Shown: positions 8,398 through 16,229 of the stretch, piece by piece | How the letters are laid out: every line of letters starts with the position of its first letter | Numbering within the stretch: the first letter of the stretch is position 1 | Assembly: GCF_029946515.1 (NCBI RefSeq) | Contig: NZ_JARZHH010000004.1 | Location: 124,001-188,000, forward strand | Source: Polyangium sp. 6x1 | Lineage (GTDB): Bacteria; Myxococcota_A; Polyangia; Polyangiales; Polyangiaceae | Length of the DNA: 64,000 nt | Direction: 5' to 3' | Translations under genes and position numbers: made by a program | Notes under the pieces: generated by a model | Told to the model about the DNA's origin: nothing | The model's input: only the letters and a program-made list of their open reading frames with translations | The model's database searches: none

Positions 8398-8419
8398 GAA
8401 CGCGCCGGCGCACGAAGCA

Positions 8420-8455
8420 AAACGGGCCACCTCGTTCGAGGCGGCCCGTTTCGTT
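8420..8455. terminator. Bidirectional terminator between convergent genes
   Basis: AAACGGGCC (8420-8428) and GGCCCGTTT (8443-8451) enclose a second perfect stem, CCTCG-TT-CGAGG. T-rich sequence follows on both strands (TTTCGTTTT on plus, GTTTTGCTTC on minus). It serves the genes ending at 8397 and 8474. Confidence 0.85.
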
Positions 8456-8473
8456 TTCAGCCCGCGCGGTCGT

Positions 8474-8890
8474 TCACTTCTTCGTGTTCACGTCCGGCAG
8501 TGCGTAGCCGAGCTCCCGCAGGATCGCGCGGAAGTTGCGGTCTTCGTCGCGCGCGGTGTTGAGGTGCTCCATGAACTTCTTGAAGTTCCCGTCCTCGGCC
8601 GCGGACGCCGCGCGTTCGTAGTTCGCGAGCACGAGCAAGAGGTGCGGGTGCGCCTTCGTCACGGCCGCGGGGACCTCCATCTTGCGGCCTACGCGCGCGC
8701 GCGCCTCGGCGAGCGCCTTCACGACGAGCACGAGCTCCTTGTCGAACGTACGGGGCTGGAGCATGTCCCCTTCCTTGCGCGCCTCGTCGAGCAGAAGCGC
8801 GGCGCGGTCGAGGTAACTCCCTGCCCACGCGGGCAGCACGGTGAAGACCAGCGCGAGCGTCACGAGCACGGCGAGCGCGATCCGGCGCAT
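8474..8890 (-). CDS. Small secreted helical protein, unknown function
   Basis: The 138-residue product has a signal peptide (MRRIALAVLVTLALVFTVLPAWAG) and a mature helical part with LDEARKEGDML, LVVKALAEARARVG and FKKFMEHLNTARDEDRNFRAILRELGY. The spacing suggests a four-helix bundle in the periplasm. I do not recognise the family. GAGGAGG lies upstream of the ATG at 8890. It is the last gene of a run with the pterin dehydratase and RNase III genes (23-base gap to rnc); no functional link is evident. Confidence 0.78.
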   Translation of the reverse strand: MRRIALAVLVTLALVFTVLPAWAGSYLDRAALLLDEARKEGDMLQPRTFDKELVLVVKALAEARARVGRKMEVPAAVTKAHPHLLLVLANYERAASAAEDGNFKKFMEHLNTARDEDRNFRAILRELGYALPDVNTKK

Positions 8891-8913
8891 CCTCGAAAAC
8901 CTCCTCGAATGAA

Positions 8914-9699
8914 TCAGGTGTCCTCCGTCCCTGGGAGGGCTCCATGGGACGGACGAACCGCAGACGCATTCGATTCCGAAGATAGCTCCGCTCGCGCGTT
9001 TGCGTCACCTGACCACAAGCTCAGGATCGCGGCTTGCGCGGCCTCCTGCTCCGCGAGCTTCTTCGAGCGGCCCTGGCCTTCGCCCACGACCCGCTCGTCG
9101 ATCTCCACGACGACCGTGAACTCCCGGTGGTGCGGCGGTCCGTCGACGCGCACGACGCGGTAGCGGGGCGAGGTGCCGCCGTTGGCCTGCACGCGCTCTT
9201 GCAGCTCGCTCTTCGGATCTCGCGTGCGCTGCGGTCCCTCCGTGAGGCGCGCGAGCGGCTCGGCGATCACCGCGTGCACGAAGAGCCGCGCCGCGTCGAG
9301 CCCGCGATCGAGGTAGATCGCGCCCATCATCGCCTCGACCGCGTCCGCGAGCACGTTCATGCGGTCGCGCTCGCCTGCTGCTTGCGCGCCGCGACCGAGC
9401 CTCAGCGCAGCGCCGAGCTCGACGGTCCGCGCCCACGCGGCGAGCGGGTTCGGGTTCACGAGCGCCGCGCGCATGCGCGACAGCTCGCCCTCGTCCGCGC
9501 CTGGAAAGCGCTGCATCAAGAGCTCGGCCACGCAGAGCCCGAGCACCGCGTCGCCGAGGAACTCGAGCCGCTGGTTGTCCGCGCACGCGCCTTTGCGTTG
9601 CTCGTTCGAGAAGCTCGGGTGCGTGAGCGCCTCCTCCAGATGAGGGAGCTCGCCGCTCATGCCGAGCCGCGAGAGGAGCGCTTCTCGAGGGGAATCCAT
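8914..9699 (-). CDS. rnc: Ribonuclease III
   Basis: The 261-residue product cleaves double-stranded RNA in rRNA and mRNA processing. The catalytic domain shows NQRLEFLGDAV (42-52), with Glu46 and Asp50 at the metal site, and VLADAVEAMMGAIYLD (116-131), with Asp119 and Glu122. A double-stranded RNA-binding domain covers about 160-228 (DPKSELQERVQ, EGQGRSKKLAEQEAA). The Glu that usually follows the Asn of the first motif is Gln here; it is not one of the core metal ligands. A Ser/Ala-rich tail of 30 residues extends past the usual end. Start ATG 9699 begins the conserved core; the longer open frame upstream is unlikely. It follows the dehydratase gene by 19 bases. Confidence 0.95.
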   Translation of the reverse strand: MDSPREALLSRLGMSGELPHLEEALTHPSFSNEQRKGACADNQRLEFLGDAVLGLCVAELLMQRFPGADEGELSRMRAALVNPNPLAAWARTVELGAALRLGRGAQAAGERDRMNVLADAVEAMMGAIYLDRGLDAARLFVHAVIAEPLARLTEGPQRTRDPKSELQERVQANGGTSPRYRVVRVDGPPHHREFTVVVEIDERVVGEGQGRSKKLAEQEAAQAAILSLWSGDANARAELSSESNASAVRPSHGALPGTEDT

Positions 9700-9718
9700 C
9701 ACCGCGTCGGATCCTCGC

Positions 9719-10015
9719 TCACGGGCCTGCGTAGAGCCGATCGGTCGCTTCGGCCATCTCCGTGTCGACGCCCGTGATCCCACCGGCGTCGTGCGTTGAC
9801 CAGGCGACCGTCACGCGGCCCCAGCCGAGGTGGACGTCGGGGTGATGATCTCGCTTCTCCGCGGCGAGGCCCACGCGCACGACGAAGGCGAGCGACGTGG
9901 AGAAGTCGGGGAACTTGTACGTCTTCTGGATGGCGTCGCCCGCGCGCGACCAGCCTGCGTGCGCGGCCAGGAAGCCGCTGACGGCGCCGTCTTCGAGCTT
10001 CTGTCGGTTCGACAT
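9719..10015 (-). CDS. Pterin-4a-carbinolamine dehydratase
   Basis: The 98-residue product has the full signature of the PCD/PhhB family: KTYKFPDFSTSLAFVVRVGLAAE, then HHPDVHLGWGRVTV (57-70) with the active-site His pair. The enzyme dehydrates 4a-hydroxytetrahydrobiopterin to recycle the cofactor of aromatic-amino-acid hydroxylases; in bacteria without a hydroxylase partner it is sometimes linked to molybdopterin or folate metabolism. No hydroxylase gene is in the window. Start ATG 10015 fits the family length; there is no clear ribosome site. It heads the run dehydratase-rnc-small secreted protein. Confidence 0.93.
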   Translation of the reverse strand: MSNRQKLEDGAVSGFLAAHAGWSRAGDAIQKTYKFPDFSTSLAFVVRVGLAAEKRDHHPDVHLGWGRVTVAWSTHDAGGITGVDTEMAEATDRLYAGP

Positions 10016-10082
10016 GGTGGGGCATTTGTAAACGGTGGGACGCGCGCTGGGAACCCGGCGCGCGCTAAACTCCTCGTCGCCG

Positions 10083-10706
10083 ATGCCTGCCCTCGTCGCG
10101 TGCCCCTTCTGCCGTGAGATGTTCGAGCCCTCGGAGGCGCGCGTCTGCCCCGAGTGTGGCTTGCCGCTCGAGGACATCCGCAAGCTGCCGCCCTCGCGCG
10201 AGGCGCTCGAAGACGAGGAGCCGGTCCCGCCCGAGATGGAGACGGTGCCGTTCACGTACGTCGCGCGTGGACGCGGCGCGCTCGTGGGGATCGCGCTCCT
10301 CGGGCTCGCCGCTTTTTTTCTGCCCTGGATGCGCGAGCAGGCGCCGGAGCTCCAGGTGTTCACGGGGTTCGGGTTTGCGGAGCGCTTGCAGTGGATGTGG
10401 GCGCCTTTCGTGTCGTGGGTCGTGATGCTCCCGCTCGTGCTCTCGCGCCGCTCGATCCACGCGATGCGCGGGGCGCGGCTCGCGGTCGGATTCCTCGCGG
10501 CGATCGTGATCATGACCGTGATCATGCGCGTCACGGTCGTCCCCGAGAGCACGCGCCATCGGCCTCGTCACTTCGAGTGGGCGTACGGCCTGCACGTGAC
10601 GTTCGTGCTCGGCTTGCTCGCGCTCGCCGCCGCGACGCGCTTCGGCGGGCGCGTCGACGACCTGCCCTCGAACGAGGCGCGCAAGGGCGGCGAGACCTTG
10701 CACTGA
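10083..10706 (+). CDS. Zinc-ribbon membrane protein, unknown function
   Basis: The 207-residue product begins with a zinc ribbon (CPFCREMF, then CPECGLPLEDI; two CxxC pairs within the first 30 residues). About four membrane helices follow (LVGIALLGLAAFFLPW, FVSWVVMLPLVL, LAVGFLAAIVIMTVIM, LHVTFVLGLLALAAAT). The ribbon should face the cytoplasm. Such ribbon-plus-helices proteins are common in myxobacteria and mostly uncharacterised. TAAACT at 10066-10071 ends 11 bases before the ATG and no ribosome site is visible, so the mRNA may be nearly leaderless. A second Cys-motif membrane protein follows 106 bases downstream. Confidence 0.8.
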   Translation: MPALVACPFCREMFEPSEARVCPECGLPLEDIRKLPPSREALEDEEPVPPEMETVPFTYVARGRGALVGIALLGLAAFFLPWMREQAPELQVFTGFGFAERLQWMWAPFVSWVVMLPLVLSRRSIHAMRGARLAVGFLAAIVIMTVIMRVTVVPESTRHRPRHFEWAYGLHVTFVLGLLALAAATRFGGRVDDLPSNEARKGGETLH

Positions 10707-10812
10707 GCGGCTTTTGCGGCCGCCCCGGGTCGACACGGCCCCGAGACTCGCGTAATCTGTGGGCGGCGGCTTTTCTTCGCGCGGCGCGGGGCGGGTCCGT
10801 CGGAGGTGCGCC

Positions 10813-11628
10813 ATGGCCAAGACACCGATGAGCGCGCAACGCGTCCGGCCGAGGGCGGACTCGTCCGACGGGGATGCATTCGAGGTGCCCGCGGCCGTGC
10901 TCTGCACGATCTGCGGTCAGTCGGATTGTTCGGGGTGCACGCCCGCGGACGAGACGGCCTCGGGCGTGATGGCCATCGTGCCGTGGGAGCGCCCTGGAGG
11001 GACGTCGTGGTCGCGGCTCTGGGGGACGGCGCTGGCGACGACGCAGGGCGCGGACGCGTTTTTCTCGGCGCTGCCGGACGGCGCGCTGCCGCCGGCCGTG
11101 CGGTTCGCGATCGTCGCCGAGATGCTCGCGGTCGGCTCGATGGTGGCGATGCTCCTGCCGATCGCGGCGCTCGCGCTGCCGCACCTCGCGCTGCAGGTGA
11201 TCGGGGATCCGGAGATGCGCGTGCGGGCGGTCGAGTGGTTCGTGATCGGCGTGCCCGCGCTCGCGCTCTGGATGGTCCTGGCGCATGCGAGCCACGGCGC
11301 GGCGCTCGACGCGGGCGCGCGAAAGCAGGGGGCGCGGCCGCAGCGGAGGCGCGCGCTCCGGTTTGGCCTGTACTCCTGCGGCTGGGACTTGATGACGGGC
11401 CCGCTCGGCGCGATCTGGATGCTCGGATCGCGGGGCGCGAAGGCCGCGGCCGAGGTCCTCGCGTTGTCGATGCGCGTGCCGGGGCGGGCTTCGGACGCGT
11501 TGCTCAAGGGCGTGTACGGTTTGCCCGAGGACGCGGCGGCGCGCGCGCGGCGCACGGGCACGGTCGTCGCGGTGATCTCGGCGATCGTGTCGGCGTTCGG
11601 GCTGCTTCTGGCGTTCGCGCTCGCTTGA
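10813..11628 (+). CDS. Membrane protein with N-terminal Cys motif
   Basis: The 271-residue product starts at ATG 10813, with GGAGG seven bases upstream. Residues about 31-42 hold CTICGQSDCSGC, a probable zinc knuckle. After a soluble stretch come about five membrane helices (MLAVGSMVAMLLPIAALAL, EWFVIGVPALALWMVLA, GWDLMTGPLGAIWML, VVAVISAIVSAFGLLLAFALA). The arrangement resembles Yip1-like proteins, but I cannot assign it. The N-terminal Cys cluster links it by design to the preceding gene; both may be cytoplasm-facing zinc-bearing membrane proteins. The TGA stop forms the first bases of the palindromic element at 11627-11752. Confidence 0.78.
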   Translation: MAKTPMSAQRVRPRADSSDGDAFEVPAAVLCTICGQSDCSGCTPADETASGVMAIVPWERPGGTSWSRLWGTALATTQGADAFFSALPDGALPPAVRFAIVAEMLAVGSMVAMLLPIAALALPHLALQVIGDPEMRVRAVEWFVIGVPALALWMVLAHASHGAALDAGARKQGARPQRRRALRFGLYSCGWDLMTGPLGAIWMLGSRGAKAAAEVLALSMRVPGRASDALLKGVYGLPEDAAARARRTGTVVAVISAIVSAFGLLLAFALA

Positions 11629-11752
11629 CAGCCTGTGGACTGCTCTGCTGCGCGCCCCGAATCGTCGGTCGACATCGCTCGAAATCCTTCAGGATTCCTC
11701 GCTCCGTCGCCCTAGCTTCGGGGCGCTCGCGACGAGCATTCCACAGGCTGTC
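11627..11752. repeat. 126-base compound palindrome between convergent genes
   Basis: Nested inverted repeats share one axis: GACAGCCTGTGGA with TCCACAGGCTGTC (11627-11639/11740-11752), TGCTC with GAGCA, GCGCCCCGAA with TTCGGGGCGC (11652-11661/11717-11726), and AATCCT with AGGATT at the centre (11683-11688/11691-11696). The intervening bases pair imperfectly. It touches the stop codon of the gene before it and ends ten bases from the convergent stop. It could be a large transcription barrier or a mobile palindromic element; no T-run supports an ordinary terminator. Confidence 0.75.
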
Positions 11753-11762
11753 GAGCTCCGCG

Positions 11763-12806
11763 TCAGCGCGGGCCCGCGGGCGTCTGCGAGGGCGCGGGCG
11801 GGCCTGCGGCAGGGCGCCGCGACGAGGGCAAGGTGCCGGGGCGTTTGGCCGGCGCTATCTCGCCCATCGCGCTCACGCCGAGCATCTCCAGGAGGTCGGC
11901 GTTCGTCTCGCCGAGGTGCTCCTTGCGCAGCGCGGCCACGAGCTCCTGGATCTTCTTCTGCGTGCGCTCGTGCATCAGGATCTGCTTGATCGACGGCGCT
12001 TCGAGCTCGAGCGGGCGATCGACGGCCTTGATGCTCTGGCGCCGCCAGACGACGGCAAAGGACGCGCCCTCGGCGACGGGCTCTTGCACGAGCTCGCTGT
12101 CCTTCACGCCCTCGGCGGCTTTGACGAGCGCGACGTCGACCTTCACGTTCGGGTCCGTCGTCGTTCCATCGGGCGCCACGAGGCCGAGGTTGCCGCCGCG
12201 CATGCTCGTGGACTTGTCGAGGGATAGATCCCGCGCGAGCTCGTTCCAGCGCTTCGGCGAGAGGTCGGCCTTCGCCTTCTGGATCACGTCGAGCGCTTGC
12301 TCGCGGCTGCCCACGAGGATGCGCCAGATCGCGACGCGCGGCGGCGCGTGGTACTTGTCGCGGTTCGCGTCGTAGTACGCGCGCACCTCCGCCTCGGTCA
12401 CGCCGCCCTCTGCGGCCACCTCGGCGCGGATCTGCGACACGATCGCGTTCCGCAGCACGCTGCGGATGCGCTCGCCGACCTCGGGCAGATCGCGCATCTT
12501 CGCGGCCTCGGCGCCCTCGGCGTAGAGCGTCTCCTTGAGCACGGTCTCCTCGACGAACTTGCGGCGGATCTCGTCGTGCGTCTTGCCGAAGTAGCGGAGC
12601 TGGAACGGCGGCATCGCGGCGAGCCTCCGCTCGACCTCGCGCACCGTGATCGTTCGAACTCCAACCTTCGCGACGACCGCGTCGCCGTCGCTCGGCGCGG
12701 GCGCCTGGGCGAGCACGTACGAGCTCGCGGCCGTGGCGGCGACGAGCGCGATCGAGGAGGCGAGGATCGCGCGCAGGATCGAGGCAGGGCGCATGTCGAC
12801 GGCCAT
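11763..12806 (-). CDS. SurA/PrsA-like peptidyl-prolyl isomerase
   Basis: The 347-residue product carries an N-terminal signal or anchor (ILRAILASSIALVAATAASSYVLA) and should act in the periplasm as a folding factor. Residues about 45-140 resemble the SurA N-terminal chaperone part (VVAKVGVRTITVREVERRLA, then VTEAEVRAYYDANRDKY). A parvulin-like rotamase segment follows (PPRVAIWRILVGSREQALDVI, then MRGGNLGLVAPDG). The C-terminus is a disordered Pro/Ala tail. Two in-frame ATGs exist (12806 and 12794); the first is used. A divergent zinc-peptidase-like gene starts further up the same strand and may be cotranscribed (41-base gap). Confidence 0.85.
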   Translation of the reverse strand: MAVDMRPASILRAILASSIALVAATAASSYVLAQAPAPSDGDAVVAKVGVRTITVREVERRLAAMPPFQLRYFGKTHDEIRRKFVEETVLKETLYAEGAEAAKMRDLPEVGERIRSVLRNAIVSQIRAEVAAEGGVTEAEVRAYYDANRDKYHAPPRVAIWRILVGSREQALDVIQKAKADLSPKRWNELARDLSLDKSTSMRGGNLGLVAPDGTTTDPNVKVDVALVKAAEGVKDSELVQEPVAEGASFAVVWRRQSIKAVDRPLELEAPSIKQILMHERTQKKIQELVAALRKEHLGETNADLLEMLGVSAMGEIAPAKRPGTLPSSRRPAAGPPAPSQTPAGPR

Positions 12807-12847
12807 TCTTGCCGGGCGGGGGCCGAGGTCAAGCCGGCTCGCCTCTT

Positions 12848-14122
12848 TCAACGGCAGAATGTGAAATACGTGGCGACGAACGCGATCACGAAGAGCGGCC
12901 ACGTCGTTCGCACGAACCCCGCGAAGTCCGACGCGAGGCCTTTGCCCGCGCGGCGCGCGGCCTCGCGCTTGCCGATCCTGCGGATCGTTTCCTTCTCGAT
13001 CACCGCGTGTTCTTCGTCGTCGAGCGGGTCGTCGCCGGCGAGGTGGTGCAGGTGGTGGGTGATCTCGTGGTCGATCGTCTCGTCGATCTCGGCGGCCACG
13101 TCGAACGATCGATCGTGGCGGTGCTCGGCCTGGAATGTCCGGTAAAACAAGCGGATCTCGGGCGCCCGTGGGATGCCGAGCGTCGCGTCCGTGCCGCCGG
13201 GCGTGTAGCAGCCGAGCAGCGGCTCGCCGCCGTCGTCGCAGGCGGGCACGTCGTCGTCGACGACGAGGTCGATGTTGCGCACGCCGCGCGCGCGGTAGAT
13301 GCGATCGGCGGCGCTCGCCACCATCGCCTCGAACGCGTCGAGGTCCGGAAAGTCGCGGCGCGCCTTGCGCGGCTCGCCGATCTCGTAGGGGATTTCTCGC
13401 TGCCAGGGGACGTCGAGGTCGTTGCGCGCGCCGCACGCGGCGCAGCGGTGCACGGCGACGAGGCGCGCCGAATAGTGCGCTTCGTAGAGCAGATCCGCGA
13501 CGGCCTGGTAGGCCTCGGGCGGGGCGTCCGTGAGCGCCTTGGTGATCGCGGAGGCGCGTCGCTCGCGGCCGATCGCGGTGATGCCCATGGCGACGACGAT
13601 CGCGGGCGTGATCCGGGCCTGCGAGGACTCGGCGCGGAAGAGCGGCAGGGCTTCCTCGACCGTGCGCGCGGCGATCCGGATCGAACGGGCGAGCTCGGTG
13701 CCCACGCGGATCGCCGGGATCGCGTGGGACGCCTCGTGATCGAAGGGCGCGTCGAGCTCGGGGTCGTCGAGCTCTCCGTCGATGAACGGCGCGATCTCGA
13801 GCAGGCTCGACGGGCCGACGCGGAAGGCTTCTCCGCAGTTCTCGCACGCGAGCTCGGCTTGCTCCTCGGCCTGCACGCCTGCGTGGACGAGGAGCGCGCG
13901 GAGCACGTGGAAGTCACGCAAGGACAAACCCCGCACGTCGAGCGGCGCGCCCGCGTCGGTCCGGGCGACGTCCTCGGCTTCGAGCAGGGCGAGCGCCTCC
14001 ATGCAGCCGCCGGGGCGCGTCTCGGGCGCGCGGGCGCGTGTTCCGGCACGCCGGACGGCCTCGTCGGAGAGGCGCGCCACGCGGCCAGAGGGCAGGTGCA
14101 CGCGAGCGGAGAGGCGGGGCAC
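12848..14122 (-). CDS. Zincin-type metallopeptidase with zinc ribbon and C-terminal anchor
   Basis: The start is uncertain. The frame is open to 14278, but that would overlap the divergent gene, so the GTG at 14122 (about 424 residues) is used. Two CxxC pairs (CENCGEAF and, about 140 residues later, CAACGARNDL) could form one split zinc ribbon. The C-terminal third has GGTDATLGIPRAPEIRLFYR and IDHEITHHLHHLAGDDPL, an HExxH zinc site in a context like the minimal zincin family (PF06262 type). A single membrane helix (TWPLFVIAFVATYFTF) lies at the very end, so the peptidase domain would face the cytoplasm as a tail-anchored protein. The substrate is unknown. The isomerase gene follows 41 bases downstream. 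Confidence 0.7.
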   Translation of the reverse strand: MPRLSARVHLPSGRVARLSDEAVRRAGTRARAPETRPGGCMEALALLEAEDVARTDAGAPLDVRGLSLRDFHVLRALLVHAGVQAEEQAELACENCGEAFRVGPSSLLEIAPFIDGELDDPELDAPFDHEASHAIPAIRVGTELARSIRIAARTVEEALPLFRAESSQARITPAIVVAMGITAIGRERRASAITKALTDAPPEAYQAVADLLYEAHYSARLVAVHRCAACGARNDLDVPWQREIPYEIGEPRKARRDFPDLDAFEAMVASAADRIYRARGVRNIDLVVDDDVPACDDGGEPLLGCYTPGGTDATLGIPRAPEIRLFYRTFQAEHRHDRSFDVAAEIDETIDHEITHHLHHLAGDDPLDDEEHAVIEKETIRRIGKREAARRAGKGLASDFAGFVRTTWPLFVIAFVATYFTFCR

Positions 14123-14183
14123 GTCGAGGCGATGAGGCCGGAGCGCGCCAGCGTCAACCCGTCGGCTCGTAGGCGCGGCCCGA

Positions 14184-14212
14184 TTGATTCGTCCGCCGGG
14201 CTCCCGTACAGT
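14184..14212 (+). promoter_or_regulatory. Sigma70-type promoter of the SBBP lipoprotein gene
   Basis: TTGATT (14184-14189), a 17-base spacer and TACAGT (14207-14212) predict a start near 14219 and a leader of about 50 bases. Confidence 0.5.
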
Positions 14213-14269
14213 CGATTCCTCCCCCAGCGCGTTCTCGGCGCGTATTGCTTTTCGCACAGGAGAATGGTC

Positions 14270-16168
14270 ATGCCTCACGCGGGTCGTCGGATTCGTCGTT
14301 CTCTAGGTTTGTTCGCCGTGCTCGGCCTCTCCGCGGCGCCGCTCGCGTGCCTCGACACGAATGGATCGCTCCCTGTGGAGACGGGCGGCACGGCCGGCTC
14401 GGGAGGGATGGCGGGCGCAGGCGGGGCGGGCGGCGCGGGCGCTTCGGGGGGCGCCGGCGGCAGCGAGCCGTGTACGCCGGGCGAGATGAGGGCGTGTTAT
14501 TCGGGGCCCGACGACACGGAGAACGTCGGCGACTGCAAAGCCGGCACGCAGATCTGCGCGGACGACGGCTCGGAGTTCGGCCCTTGCGAGGACGAGGTCG
14601 TTCCGGCGGCGGCCGAAGATTGCACCCTGCCCGGAGACGAGGATTGCAATGGCGAGGTCCAGGACGCGGCGATCTGCGTCTGCGAGCCGCTCCAGCCCGC
14701 CGCGTGCAGCACGGGATTGCCGGGGAGCTGCGGCGCGGGTACGGGGACGTGCAGCGCGGATGGTAAAACGATCGAGTCGTGCATGCAGGTGAACGAGCCT
14801 GCGTTCGACGATTGCGTGACGGCGGAGGACGAGGATTGCGACGGCACGGCCATCGCGATGTGCACCGGCGCCGTGGAGCAAGGTGTCACGCCGGCCGGGA
14901 AGAACATGGACCCGATGGACGACGCGATTTACGACGTGGCGTTCACGCCCGACGGCGGATACGTGATTGCGGGCACGATCGACGCGGCGCTCGGGTCAGA
15001 CCTGTTCGTCTTCAGCGCGAACGAGGGCAGCGTCTACGTCGCGAAGGTCGACGCCGACGGACAAACGGCGTGGGAGAAGACGTATCCCGCGACGGAGGTC
15101 GGCCTCGCCCGTGGCGTCGCCGTGGACAGCGCGGGTCGTATCACCGTGGTCGGCGAATTCACCGGCACGATCAATTTCGGCGGATCTGATCTGCAAAGCA
15201 ATGGCATCGAGCTCTTCATGTTCCAGCTCGACGGTGCGGGCGCGCATGTCTGGAGCAAGAAGTACGGCGCGGGGAATACACAATCCGCGCAGGACGTGGA
15301 CGTCGACGCCGCGGGGAATCTTTTCGTCACGGGGTGGGTCACCAGCGACAACGTGAGCCTCGGGGGCGATACCGTGGACCCGAACATGGACGACCTGTTC
15401 GTGGCGAGTTACGATTCCGCGGGGAACCATCGCTGGAGCCGGATTCTCGTCAACAACAGCAATCAACGAGGACGGCGCCTCACGGTCATGAAGGACGGCA
15501 ACGTCGCAATCATGGGCGAGACGGAGAGCGGCCTGGACCTCGGCGGCGGCAATCTGCAGGGCGGCGGCGGTCGTGATTTCGTCGCCGCGATGTACAACGG
15601 GTCGAACGGCAATCACATCTGGAGCAAGCTTTTCGGTGGGGGCCAGGATCAATTCCACGGGAACATCGGCGCCACGCCGAATGGGAACGTCCTCGTCACG
15701 GGCCGTTTCGCGGGCTCGATCGATTTCGGCGGCAGCTCGATGACCGCCGTGGGCACGCAGGATGTCTACGTGGCCGAGCTCGGCGCCGGCAGCGGCAACC
15801 ACGTGCGCAGCAAGCGCTTCGGGCTCAGCGGAACCTCGCGCGGCGCCGGGATCACGGCCGACGGCGCGGGGAACGTCATCGTGACGGGGCATTTCGACAA
15901 TTCGATCGATTTCGGCACCGGAACGATCAACACCGGCAACGCGAATGACATCTTCGTCGTCAAGCTCGCCGCGACGGACTGGGCGCCGCTCTGGACGAAG
16001 ACGTTTGGCGTGAACGGCACGCAGACGGCCTGGGCCGTCGCGGCCGACGGGAAAGGCAACCTCGTCGTGGGCGGCAGCTTCGAGCAGCAGATCGCGTTCG
16101 GCAACCCGCTCGGGACCGTGACGAGCAGCGGCGGCGCCGATCTCTTCAGCGTCCGTCTCGCACCCTGA
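14270..16168 (+). CDS. SBBP-repeat lipoprotein with Cys-rich N-terminal domain
   Basis: The 632-residue product starts at the ATG at 14270, with AGGAGA six bases upstream; an ATG at 14264 is too close to that site. A lipoprotein signal ends at LAC (Cys about residue 24). A Gly/Ala spacer (GAGGAGGAGASGG) leads to a Cys-rich segment (CTPGEMRACYSGP, EDCTLPGDEDCNGE), typical of myxobacterial surface lipoproteins. From about residue 210 there are at least seven SBBP-type blades of the form GNVIVTGHFDNSIDFG, which should build a beta-propeller on the cell surface. The ligand is unknown. Its own promoter lies at 14184-14212 and a hairpin follows the stop. Confidence 0.9.
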   Translation: MPHAGRRIRRSLGLFAVLGLSAAPLACLDTNGSLPVETGGTAGSGGMAGAGGAGGAGASGGAGGSEPCTPGEMRACYSGPDDTENVGDCKAGTQICADDGSEFGPCEDEVVPAAAEDCTLPGDEDCNGEVQDAAICVCEPLQPAACSTGLPGSCGAGTGTCSADGKTIESCMQVNEPAFDDCVTAEDEDCDGTAIAMCTGAVEQGVTPAGKNMDPMDDAIYDVAFTPDGGYVIAGTIDAALGSDLFVFSANEGSVYVAKVDADGQTAWEKTYPATEVGLARGVAVDSAGRITVVGEFTGTINFGGSDLQSNGIELFMFQLDGAGAHVWSKKYGAGNTQSAQDVDVDAAGNLFVTGWVTSDNVSLGGDTVDPNMDDLFVASYDSAGNHRWSRILVNNSNQRGRRLTVMKDGNVAIMGETESGLDLGGGNLQGGGGRDFVAAMYNGSNGNHIWSKLFGGGQDQFHGNIGATPNGNVLVTGRFAGSIDFGGSSMTAVGTQDVYVAELGAGSGNHVRSKRFGLSGTSRGAGITADGAGNVIVTGHFDNSIDFGTGTINTGNANDIFVVKLAATDWAPLWTKTFGVNGTQTAWAVAADGKGNLVVGGSFEQQIAFGNPLGTVTSSGGADLFSVRLAP

Positions 16169-16176
16169 CGAAACTC

Positions 16177-16223
16177 CGCGGCGATCGTTGCCTCCTTCCC
16201 TTGGAGGACCCACGATCGCCGCG
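16177..16223. terminator. Long hairpin between convergent genes
   Basis: A perfect 12-base stem (16177-16188 with 16212-16223) encloses CCTCC/GGAGG (16191-16195/16203-16207). It sits between the stops at 16168 and 16230. There is no T-run on either side, so intrinsic termination would be weak; mRNA 3'-end protection is also possible. Confidence 0.6.
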
Positions 16224-16229
16224 CCCCCG

